NCBI RefSeq assembly: GCF_025024155.1 | Contig: NW_026251782.1 | Coordinates: 113,784 to 177,783, forward strand | DNA: 64,000 bases | Reading direction: 5' to 3' | Source: Gamsiella multidivaricata | Lineage: Eukaryota; Mortierellomycota; Mortierellomycetes; Mortierellales; Mortierellaceae | Notes under the pieces: model-generated | Told to the model about the DNA's origin: nothing | The model's database searches: none | What the model saw: the letters and a program-made list of their open reading frames with translations, nothing else | Part shown: positions 15,596 to 25,519 of the stretch, piece by piece | Layout of the letters: each line of letters begins with the position of its first letter | Position numbering within the stretch: the first letter of the stretch is position 1 | Translations under genes and position numbers: made by a program

Positions 15596-17077
15596 TCAAG
15601 CCAGGGCCGCAAACCCGACCCGCTCATACCCTGGCCTCGAAAAATCAAATACCGTGTAAACGCTCCTCAAGAATGCCGTCCCCAGCAGCACGGGTCCGGG
15701 TGAGCTCCCAAACACCTTTGCCTGACACATCCCAGGCAAACCACCGCTCGTCCCCAAATCCGACTTCTTCACCCATTCCTCATACGGAATCCGATACACG
15801 GCCCCTCCGATCCCCATACAAAACTCCAAAGTCCCCTCACAGGGAACTCTCCAATACCCATTCGCGAGCTGCTTTGACCCCGGAACCTGCTTGAACAGTG
15901 CATCATACATCTCTCGTGGGAGATAGATCCCATCAGACCCTGAATCGATCACCGCATACGATCCATCCGACCCCGGCACTGTCCACGTCGTCCCCACCAC
16001 GCTCGCAGAGGTACCGGCATCGCGCAACAGCAACCCTCGATCAAGCTGTACTGCCCAATCATACGGACTCGGCCCTCGATCCGACCACCGGATCTCTCCT
16101 CGGAACTTTGCCCTATCCACCGCATTCAACAGCAGCTCTCCACCTTTTCCTCGCTCCATCGATCCACTCAACCAAAGACTCATAAACCCCATCCCTTTCG
16201 TCCCATCATCCCAAATCCTCAACCCACTCGAGGCAGGGTATGCCTCTCTCGACAGCGTCGAGGAAGCCAGATGCTCGGCCTCTTGAAGATTCTGGACCAC
16301 AGTCGCCGCAATAATCGGACTCTGAAGATTCAACCCAATGATCCCATCGACTCCTGCGCCATAGGACTTGAACAGTCGTAATCCCGGTTGGTCAACTACC
16401 AGCACCGTTTGGTCCTTCACCTCCAACATAGTTTCCATCTCCATCCCCATCCCGGTTCTGATCTTAGTATCTGTACCTGCCAAAGTTGCGGTCCCGGAAC
16501 TAGAAACAAACCGGATCGTATCACTGACCAATGACCCATTCGCGACCGTCCCATCCCCGTAGAGCTGCGCCCACCTATAGGTACCCGTCAACCGATTCTG
16601 GGTCGGCCTGGCCGTGATCGACGCCGAGGCGTTATACCGATGGCTCATTGACACACATTCTGGGTATTTGCATTCTGAAGACACGACTACCACCAGGTCT
16701 GAACCTGTGTCGACCAACAGGTTGAAATGCTCTTGCTGATGCTGTTGTTGCCCGGGTTGTGTAGTGGAGCGGAAGGTGCCGAGAGAGAAGGTGGCCGTGT
16801 AGCCGTATTCCTTGGGGACCGTCGTCAGCGAAACCTGGACCACGGGCTCTGTGTGTTCAACCGACATTGTTGCGCGTCTGGAGAGAGCTGAAGGCGAGAG
16901 CTCAGTACGATGAAGTGAAAACCGGACGACGGCCTTGGAATCCAGATCTGAAACGTCCGGGTAATGGATGCCAATGTTGCTGTTGCTACCGAGAGGACTG
17001 TGTGGCGATGCGAGAAAAGGCGTCAGGAGTAGTAGCACCGTTGCCAGAAGCGCGAAGACCCTGGTGGTTGGTATCAT
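15596..17077 (-). CDS. Secreted pepsin-like aspartic protease (A1 family)
   Basis: Single-exon gene of 493 residues. The start chosen (MIPTTRVF) gives a clean signal peptide with a leucine-rich core (about residues 6-23); an upstream in-frame ATG would bury it. The two catalytic motifs are DTGS at 123-126 and DSGS at 378-381, and the flap region reads YGDGT at about 173-177. A propeptide probably ends at the paired Arg near residue 68. The catalytic domain is of normal length and ends with GYERVGFAALA, the usual last strand. No GPI-anchor tail is visible, so the product is probably secreted and acts in extracellular digestion. It is transcribed divergently from the gene at 17642. Confidence 0.92.
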   Translation of the reverse strand: MIPTTRVFALLATVLLLLTPFLASPHSPLGSNSNIGIHYPDVSDLDSKAVVRFSLHRTELSPSALSRRATMSVEHTEPVVQVSLTTVPKEYGYTATFSLGTFRSTTQPGQQQHQQEHFNLLVDTGSDLVVVVSSECKYPECVSMSHRYNASASITARPTQNRLTGTYRWAQLYGDGTVANGSLVSDTIRFVSSSGTATLAGTDTKIRTGMGMEMETMLEVKDQTVLVVDQPGLRLFKSYGAGVDGIIGLNLQSPIIAATVVQNLQEAEHLASSTLSREAYPASSGLRIWDDGTKGMGFMSLWLSGSMERGKGGELLLNAVDRAKFRGEIRWSDRGPSPYDWAVQLDRGLLLRDAGTSASVVGTTWTVPGSDGSYAVIDSGSDGIYLPREMYDALFKQVPGSKQLANGYWRVPCEGTLEFCMGIGGAVYRIPYEEWVKKSDLGTSGGLPGMCQAKVFGSSPGPVLLGTAFLRSVYTVFDFSRPGYERVGFAALA

Positions 17078-17641
17078 CGTTTTGTTTGTTCGTTGTTTCA
17101 ACAGACGGTATGTGGAAGGGAAACGAGCCCTGAGTGTGCGTGCAAAGAGGTGAAGGAAAGAAGCAAGCAAATAAAAAGAGGGAATGGTCGAGTCTTTGCC
17201 TCTGATGCTATTTTACATTCGTTTATCGCTATATTGAAATGCAATCTATCAGCAATAAAGAAAAGTGTTGATGAGGAGCTCACTTTATGGAGTCTTTTTT
17301 TCAACAGTGCGTGGAAAAAAAAAAAAAAAAAAAAAAAAGAATGGCGACGGATCAACCTGTTTCTCTCTCTTTTCTCTCTTTTTTGTGATAGTCATCGTGA
17401 TATATCCCAGAAGCTGCAGCACAGCGCAGCTATCTCTCGTGTAGTTTACTATTCTTTTCCATACGTCTCAGTCGCGTCGCGTAAATAGTTTGAATTTTTT
17501 TATTCCGAGAACGGGCGTTTTTTTGACTGGGCGGGGACGTGTTTTGGTGGCGCTTTTTCATAATTTGGTGGCAACCAACCCTTACTCCTCCCCTCCCCCA
17601 CGCCAGAATCTCCATTCAACACACACATCACACCTCCAACC
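17078..17641. promoter_or_regulatory. Divergent promoter region between protease and unknown gene
   Basis: About 560 bases between two divergent start codons. It contains an A tract (about 17318-17338) and pyrimidine-rich sequence before the + strand start. No specific operator-like site was recognised. Confidence 0.45.
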
Positions 17642-18737
17642 ATGACCAACCCCGGAGACATCAGCAACAATAACAACACCAACTCCCACACCGAAGCAGT
17701 GGCCGCCTGCCGATGGATGGACACCGTGATCTCCACTCCCGAAATCAACCAGGCCATCTTCACAGACACCATCGACCTCTTCCCCGACGCCGTCCTCCAC
17801 AACGCCCACGCCTACGCCTACGCCCGCTGCAGCTCTTCTCAGAGACCACAACAAGGAAGTCATCGCACTCAAAAACCGCTCAAAGAGATACACTCCAAGC
17901 TACAACAGGCGTTCTACCAGGCTCAACAAGCTCTCGCTCTTGTGGCTACTGAGGTAAACAAAAAACAAGCACACATGGACAGAATGTACCGCTCGAACAC
18001 GGATTGTCTATCTTTCTTCTCTTTTTCTTTATTTTTTCTCACTGCCGATACTGTCTTCTCTATCTTGGCCCTCTCCTCTTGGGGGAGGTTTTTTTTTTTT
18101 TTTTTTTTTTTTGTTTCTGGGTCCTTTTTTGTCGTACGAATAGACCCCGACCTGGAAGACCGCGTCCTCATCAAACAAATCACTCACGCTCGATCCCACG
18201 ACCTTGGATGCCTTTGACAAAACAACCGCACATCTCCTCGAAGCCCTGACCGATTTCGAAACCATGTTTGCTCGAGACCTCTCGCCCCATCTCATAGAAT
18301 ACCAGCGTCGTCATCGTCTCCATTCTGGGGCCCTACACGAACAGGATACCATCCCAGGTAAAGGCCTTGGCCCTGGCCTTTTTTTTTTTTTTTTTTAACA
18401 AAAAAAAAACAAAACTCTTCTAATTGATCTGCTAAAATATCGCTTCTTTCGTATGTCTATGTATATTTATATAGGCCTCGGTGAAGAGGCACGCTCACTA
18501 GTCTCGACACAAGACTCCCTCCTCCAGATGTTGAACAGCCTCCAGACCCTGAAACGCTCCTTCATGGCCTTAACCGATCCATCTTTACCGTCGGGACTCC
18601 ACCAGACCCTTGCCCACGCAAGAAAGGATTTGCTCCGCACCTCGTCGGATGAACCAGACATCCAGACCATGCTCGACAGACTATCGGCCATGTCCATGAC
18701 TCTCGAACGCACTCTTCAGCGCATACGGGGGACCTGA
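17642..18737 (+). CDS. Unrecognised three-exon gene, helical protein
   Basis: Exons 17642-17953, 18144-18357 and 18475-18737 join in phase to give 262 residues. No domain was recognised. The N-terminus is Asn/Thr rich, followed by long stretches that look helical and partly coiled coil (LKEIHSKLQQAFYQAQQ, and leucine-rich segments in exon 3). Both introns have GT-AG ends and sense-strand T runs (about 18091-18112 and 18380-18396), like introns of recognisable neighbours, which supports the model. There is no signal peptide or membrane segment. Around 17820-17850 another frame also looks protein-like, so a local frameshift cannot be excluded. It converges with the PARP-RING-DTC gene 210 bases downstream. 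Confidence 0.7.
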
Positions 18738-18947
18738 TGTCGAACCACTAACAAAAAAAACCCCCACTTCGCAGGACATAAATATAATGGGTTATTTACA
18801 TAAAAAAAACTTGCATAAGCAGCTCAGAGGGACTCTTTTCCTTTACTGCTTCTTTACTGCCTCTTTAGTTACTTTTGGCTACTACTTTTTGGCTACTACT
18901 TTTGGCTGCTGCTTTTGAAATCCGTGCATTGGTTTATGCTGTGTCTC

Positions 18948-21516
18948 TCACACGCGAAAGAGCAATGGCTGATCCTTATGGAATATCCGTCTCAGCCTCT
19001 CATCCTCCGCCAGCTCCTCCACAACCTCCGCCGGCAGCAACACCTCTCCTCCTAAAACTCCACCCTCAGGCACAGGCACATCCGTCCCATCCGGTAACGG
19101 CATCCCCAACAAAAGCTCCTCCAACCCCTTGGCGATGCCCTTCTTATTGATCTCCTCCCAACATGTCTTCTCAAAATGCGGTGCTGGGAACCCATACGCC
19201 CCCGTCATGGCTGTCCTCAAATGGACTCCATTCCACACTACAACATTATCGACCCCCCTCGTCACCGACCGTCCAACAGCGAATAGATGTCCATAATAAA
19301 ACAAACAGATCAATCGGATCATTAACAAGGGGCCCATCCGTGCCGAGAAAGGAACGACCGCGTAGCGGGTATCCGCCCTGACCTCGACCTTCGACCCAGG
19401 CGGGGCCTGGGGGTCCGGGTTCGGGATCTTATGCGAAGGTGTCATCACGTAGATGAAATAGCACCCAAGTCGGACATCAAAGAAGTAGCCCATCGTACTA
19501 TCCGGCATTGGTCCCAGCTTCAGCAGTTGGTTCCTTTGCATCGTACTCTTAGTCAATCCGTCCCAGGTTTCGGTCGTGCACATCACACTACACATCGGAC
19601 ACCTGAGCTGTGAATTCTCGAACTCGAACCACGGCTGAATACATCCCTCTAAATGGAAGCAGTGCCGACAACTCTTCAGCTTTACCACCGTCTCGGAAGC
19701 GGCTGTGCTACCGGGTTCGGGGAGCTCGAGCGCTTCCTTACAGATCGGACAGTTCGGAGCTTCGGACGTCCCTGACGATAGAGACGAGAGCATATCCGGA
19801 TCTGCCGCAACGAATAAGCTCAGCAGACCCGTGCTCCGCTGATCCAACTCCTTCTGCCGCTCCTCCCTCTTGAAAACCACTGTTCCGGACCGGCTCGACA
19901 GGTCCTGGATCGAGCTTGGAATGCTTGGGTCTAGCTGACCCCACTGTTCCCGAAAAAATGCCCCCAAATCCATGTCCTGCAACAGATTCTGCGGCGGCAC
20001 CATGTCCGTCCGACCCTGGCCCTGAGCTTGACCCTGAGTCTGCCCAGAGAGTCGATTGAGCCTCCAATCCCGCTTCCGGATCCGATTCTCCTTCTCCAGA
20101 AACAACCACTCCACATAATCCGTCATATAGAACATCCGCCGGTTCGGCAACCTCTGTCTCGGACAGAGCGGCCAGAACTCCGCAGACGCAACCTCGGCCT
20201 GGAACAACTTCTTTGCTGCATATTCCCACCAGGCCTCGCCCTCGTCCGGAATGTGGCCCCAGGGTTTGGAACAGTTCGTGAAGTTCAAGGTCTTGTTCGT
20301 CCGCCCCAGCTGGTTGAACATTGCCTGCGGCAACAGGAACTCGGCCACGATCTGCGGCCACACCCTTGCGGTCTCTGTGCGTACCTTCACCTCCTTGGTC
20401 TGAAATCCTTGTTGCTGCTGCTGCTGTCTGTTCCCGGTGTTGTTCGCGCTCGCGGCCCGTTCATTCGCATCGCGAGCCCGCTTCGCCAGCAAGAGCCTTA
20501 AATCTAGCTCCTGTTTCGTAGCACGCACAAACAACCCATTCGCTTGATTCCTCAACCTTGATTTCTCAGCGTCAATCGCCTCCTGCTGTCTCGTTTGGCT
20601 CTGCAAATCCCCCTGTACCTTCCTCTCCATCCCCTTCTTCATCTCCAACGCTGCGTATGCGCTATCAATTTGACCTTGGGTCCACGTCTCATAAAGTGGC
20701 TTTGTTAACTCGCTATTCCTCGTGACCAACTCCTTCAGCCGTTGATCATACAGACGAATCCTTTGCTGACGCTCATTACGCTCTTGCCAGCTGGCCTGTT
20801 GCAGGCTCGCCTCGAGCTGTCGCAGCTGCAGCAGCTCTTGATGATAGGTCACTCCCTCCGCATTGATTCGCTGTAATTCTGGTTCCAATATTGCCATGGT
20901 CTCCAACAGCCTATTCGCATCCCTCACCCCTGAGAGCCTGGCCTCAATCAGGTTCCGGTCCACACGCATCGTTTGTAGGGTCCTCTGCTGAGCATCCCTC
21001 AGTCGTTGCTCGAGCACCTCCACATTCTTTGCCGCCAACAGCAGCATCGCGAGATTCGTGTCCTTCACATAGCAATAACAATCCGTCGTCGTCGACGTCA
21101 GAGTCTGAGCCTGAGCCTGAGCCTGAGCCAGAAACTGGAACTGACCCTGGGTCAGAGTCTGCCTGAACCAAACGGCGCACTCCATGGACTCTGTAAACTG
21201 GATCTCGCACACCTTGGCCGAATTCGGCGTTATCCCTAGGACGTTGTAGAGCAGACTCGAAAGCGGACCATCCGGATCGTGCCACGTCCGCAGTTTCTCC
21301 ATCGCACCCTGTTCCTGCTGGCATTCAGCAGGGTCCTTTGGGACGGTGACGGTAATCAGGGGCGGGGTATCGTGGATGTTGGCAGTTTGATGCGCGATGC
21401 CGCGGGAGAGGACATAGTGGGCGCCCAATCGGTAGAAACTATCGGCCCGGTTCGTCGCCGTGAAGTTGATCACACATAGCGGCAGGATCTGCGACTTTTC
21501 GAACCTATGGATGTCG

Positions 21517-21547
<31 letters not shown>

Positions 21548-22561
21548 GAAAGAAAGAGAATGGGGGGAAAGAGGTAGAAAGTTGGTTAGTTATTTGAAAG
21601 AGCTGATATATAGAGTCGATATACAAATTCCCTAGAAAAAAGCAAATAAAAAAAATAATAAAAAAACGACATACACAATCCACTCCTTGTAAGCATCATA
21701 CGCGACCGCAGATTCAAAGCCCTCCGGCACAAACATCGTATAGTGCCCCAACTTCCTCTCCTCCCTCTCATGGGGCTCGACCATCAACCTGCCCAGCAAC
21801 ACACAGCACAACACGATCGAGAACTCTTGGTCGAAGCTCGTCTGTGGGTCCACATACTGCATACACTTCTCAATCGAATCCGAGAAGTAAACGCCCTTGC
21901 CGTAATTCGCCCGGACCGTCATTCGAGGGTCCAGTCCGTTCAACAGTATGGACCCGACCCGGTCTTGACGCGTCCCATGGAACAATACCTCGTCCCGAAA
22001 CAGCCACTGCGGGTCCACATCATTTACCCCCTTTCCCACTGTTGCCGCCGTCGTCGCCCGTAATCCTGTTCCTGTTCCTGTTCCTGTTCCTGTCGAGGTT
22101 GAGGTTGAGGTTGACATCGCCATCGACATCCTAGTCTGAGCATGAGCTTGAGCCTGTTGGGCCGCAATCTGTCGTCGGAGCTGCTTCTCGGCCTGGTACC
22201 TCATCCAGATCACCGGGTTCCTGAGCAGGTGCACGCTCTTGATTTGATAGTCCGTCTTGTCGTGCGCATGGCTATAAAACTCCTTCGCGATCTTCCCACA
22301 CGGGTCTGGATGGAGCACCGGGTCCAAATTCAGCAGGAGGTTCTGCAATGGCTGAGAAGATCCTTGGCCCGGCTGTGAAAACCCTTGGGCCATAGGGGCG
22401 GGTTGCTGTTGCAGGACCTGGGGGAAGGAGGACATGGTCGTTGGGTTGGTTGGACGTTCGACTGGGATGGCCTGGGTCCTTTCGATTTCGGGTGGACAGT
22501 TCTCGAAGAAGGGGCGGAACAGGTCCGAGAACTCGGTGGAGCAAGTCTGGATGAGCGGCAT
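18948..22561 (-). CDS. PARP - coiled coil - RING - Deltex C-terminal domain fusion
   Basis: Two exons (22561-21675 and 21504-18948) join in phase to give 1147 residues. Residues about 85-315 form a PARP catalytic domain: the triad is H195 (LFHGT), Y225 (GKGVYFS) and E293 (KEWIVF), the H-Y-E form of enzymes able to transfer ADP-ribose. The single intron falls between E293 and the following conserved strand. Residues about 450-640 are a long glutamine-rich coiled coil. A RING finger follows (C881, C884, C908, H910, H913, C917, C931, C934), and directly after it a Deltex C-terminal domain (about 955-1090; VGRSVTRG, VVVWNGVH, GFPAP). RING plus DTC is the Deltex E3 ligase module, which binds ADP-ribose or NAD and can ubiquitylate it. 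The fusion implies coupled ADP-ribosylation and ubiquitylation in one chain. Repeats STSTSTGTGTG and AQAQAQAQ are low-complexity linkers. No signal peptide or membrane segment is seen. Confidence 0.88.
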
Positions 22562-22922
22562 TTGTCTAGTTCTTTGGGGGGGAAGGGGGGGTTTTTTTTT
22601 GGTTTAGGTCTGGTTGGTTTTTGGTAGCTGTGTGGTTGGGTGGATAGGGAGGGGGGTGCTTGGTGTCGAGAGTGAGATTGAGAGAGAGGTCCTGTGAGGG
22701 GGAATCACTCTCTACGAGAAAGAGAGAGAAAGAGAGAGAGAAAGAAGAAAGACGCGCCAGGAGCTCGGACGGGGCGTGAAGACGAGTGTTGTATAGCGAG
22801 AGCTGAGTGCCGAGGTGGGGCTGGGTGGACGAGTGGGTGAGAGTGGGTGGGTGAGCGAAAGAGAAAAGAGAACAGAGAAGAAACGTGGGCGGGCGGTATA
22901 AAAACGAGGGCGAAGGCACTGG

Positions 22923-22963
<41 letters not shown>

Positions 22964-23517
22964 GATGGGGAAGAAAGAAAGAAAAAAAAAGGGGCGGCGG
23001 CGGGATGGTCGGCGCAGTCAGCCGCACGAGGGGAAACAGCGAAGGGAAAGGCTGTGGGTGCGTTGAGGAAGAAGGAAGGAGGGAAGGAGGGAAAAGGGGA
23101 ATGGGATGGGGGATGAGGGATGCGGAATGAGGAATGGACACAGCGCCTTCCCCCAACTGCTTCGCCCCCCAACTGCTTCGCCCCCCTCCTCCTCCCCTCC
23201 TCTCTCATCCCAGAGACAAAAGAGTCGCCTTTCTGCTGTGCTGCGGAGATGTCGAAGCTGTCGGAGCTGCCGGTGTGGCCGTGCATGATATTAAAGAGCA
23301 TGACATTAAGAGAGTCGGTTTCTGCATGATATTAAAAGAGTCGGGTTCTTTTTATTAGATTAGGTGGATTACAGGCGTTAGAAATACAGGACGGAGGTTC
23401 TAGTGGATTATGATACAGGTAAAGCGAATATACGTAGGTAGGTAGATGGGTAGATAGGTAAGAGTAGATAGATGGATAGGATGAGCAGGATTAAAGAAAG
23501 AAATAGGAATAAAAAAC
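22562..23517. promoter_or_regulatory. Upstream region of the PARP-RING-DTC gene
   Basis: Purine-rich on the + strand with GAGAGA and GAAA repeats and a 38-base A tract at 22923-22960. Frames through it are low complexity and are not called. It should contain the promoter of the fusion gene and, at its right end, the 3' UTR of AUR1. Confidence 0.5.
22923..22960. repeat. 38-base A tract
   Basis: Uninterrupted run of 38 A on the + strand, the longest homopolymer in the window. It lies about 360 bases upstream of the PARP-RING-DTC start codon. Confidence 0.9.
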
Positions 23518-25519
23518 TCAATCGTCCTTAAAGCGCTTGCCAAGGGCGGGTGAGGAAGCACCAGAGACAAAGGACCGGGGCGAGGTTGGGCGCGAGGACG
23601 AACCAGAGTGCATGGACTCTGTCTCGACCATCTCCGCGGAGTAGTGCTCAGCCAAGGGACTGGGGCTGTTTGGCGACGATCCAGACGACGCACCCCTCAA
23701 CTCCTCAAGCACCAGACGACTCGGGCGAGATCGTCCCTTCGCCGCCACCCCACTGAGGCTCATCCCAGCAGTAGCATCCTCCTCGATGATCGTCAGCGAT
23801 GTCATGTTCAACAAGGAGCTGCGTTTCGAGGACGATCCCGAGGATGAAGACGACGACGACGACGACGACGAATAAGATAAGCCTTGCACCATAGCGACGT
23901 TGGTCTCCTGATCCAGATCCAATGTCACGACAGATCCAGCAACAGAGTGCACTGATTCACGACTCATACGACCATGGCGAACATGAGTGACCGAATCGCG
24001 AGGCGAGGACGTGGGCGAGGGGCGAGGGGAGGTGCGGGGGGAGTTGACGGTGACCAAGACCTCGACCAAGGACTCGTATCCTTGCCAACCATTCCAGCTC
24101 TGACGGTACGAAGCATTCTTCTTCTTTGGTGCCGCAGATCCCGAGGTCGGCGAGGACGGGGCGGACGACTGTAACAGCTTGTGCTCCTCCATCTCGGGCT
24201 CGATAGAGACCACAACGACCTTGGCCATCTCCATCCCCCTCTCCTCGGTTGACTCCTCAATGTTGTCACCATCCTGACCCCAGTCCGTGTCCTGCTTGAA
24301 TCCCACAAAGTCGTCATCATGTGCGCTATCAAAGAGGGTCTGTTTCTCCTGATGATTCATAGCATCGCCCAAATCGTGGATCACATGAGAAGCCTTGGCG
24401 TTGTGGTGCTGAGGCAGGACCGAGGGCAAGAAAAAGGATCCGATCCAGAACGCAACGACCGCGTATCCCGCACCTCCGACCAAATCGACGACGTAATGGT
24501 GTCCGAGGTACATGGTCGCCCACCAGATCCAGAAGACGTATCCGACCACGAAGGGGATAGAGCGTGGGCCAAAGATGTAGACGAGGAAGAAGGCCAGCTG
24601 CCAAGCACAGGCCGAGTGGAGCGAGGGGAAGGCGCCAAAGACGAGGGGCGAGGCCGTGAACGTGGACTTGTACATGTTTGTGCCGAGGATATCATCGACG
24701 CGTGCGAGTCCACCGGGACTGCCGGGCATCGAGTATGTCGCCGGCTTGAAGCTTCCGTAGTTTGTCTCGTACCCTGGTAAAATAAACGAAAAAGAAAAAG
24801 AAAAAGAATGGGTGCTGCGTGTGAGAGCCCTGCTGCCAAGGAGGATATATATACATATAAAGAAACCACTAGTCCAGACTCTATTCTGGCTAAACAAAGG
24901 ACCGATTTGAGAAAAAAGTGTAACACTTACATGGTGGAGCACAGGGAAAGAGGATTTGCGTGAGCACACCGGCGAGGTTCATGTAGCCAAAGGTACGGGC
25001 AAAGACAGGCAGGGTACCGGGACGAGCAAAGTAAGCGATCATGGCAGCGGTGATGAAGGGCAACGCAAAGTGGAGCACACCGTAGGGCATCCAGGCCAGA
25101 AGATCCTTCAGGGGAGTGGTCTCCTGTGCAAGCAGCTCGGAGATGTTGCCGCCGTAGAGGATGTTTTCAAGTGCAGGCAGGACAGAGGTGAAGATGTGAG
25201 GTCTCCAGGCTGCGGGGATAAACCGACAGCAATAGAAGAGGACCAGCCAGGCCGCAATAGCGGAGAAGGGCAGCATGAACTGGCGGGTTCTTCTGGGGAT
25301 GAGGAGACCGAGGGCGGTGAGGGCAATTGGGAGCTTGAACCAGATGGGTTTGTCCATGATGTAGTAGCAGAAGGAGAAGAGGGTGGCGAGGAAGAGGTAC
25401 TGGAGGTCATAGAGGGTGTAGCGGTGGTTCCGGAGGGGGGCGATGGTGGAGAGGGCGGCGGCCTTGAGGCCGGAATGGGCCCTGCGACACCGCAGAGAGA
25501 GGTTTGTGATCGAGGGCAT
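23518..25519 (-). CDS. AUR1: Inositol phosphorylceramide synthase catalytic subunit
   Basis: Golgi membrane enzyme that moves phosphoinositol from phosphatidylinositol to ceramide; essential in yeasts and the target of aureobasidin A. Exons 25519-24931 and 24773-23518 join in phase to give 614 residues. The junction creates the Trp of the family motif CAPPWYE (about 193-199). The PAP2-type catalytic motifs are FPSLHS (245-250, catalytic H249) and GHHYVVD (287-293, H289 and D293). Six or more hydrophobic segments are visible between residues 40 and 320. The C-terminal 280 residues are Ser-rich and low complexity with a run of serines, longer than in yeast, and probably cytosolic and phosphorylated. 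Confidence 0.95.

Noticed and set aside
15039..15894. Overlapping + strand frames near the aspartic protease 3' end
   Set aside because: Several frames are open at once, the composition is Pro/Ser/Thr rich and part is antisense to the protease; no start context or domain.
22566..23301. Long minus-strand frames upstream of the PARP fusion
   Set aside because: They run through the A tract and GA-rich repeats and encode low-complexity Phe/Ser/Pro peptides.
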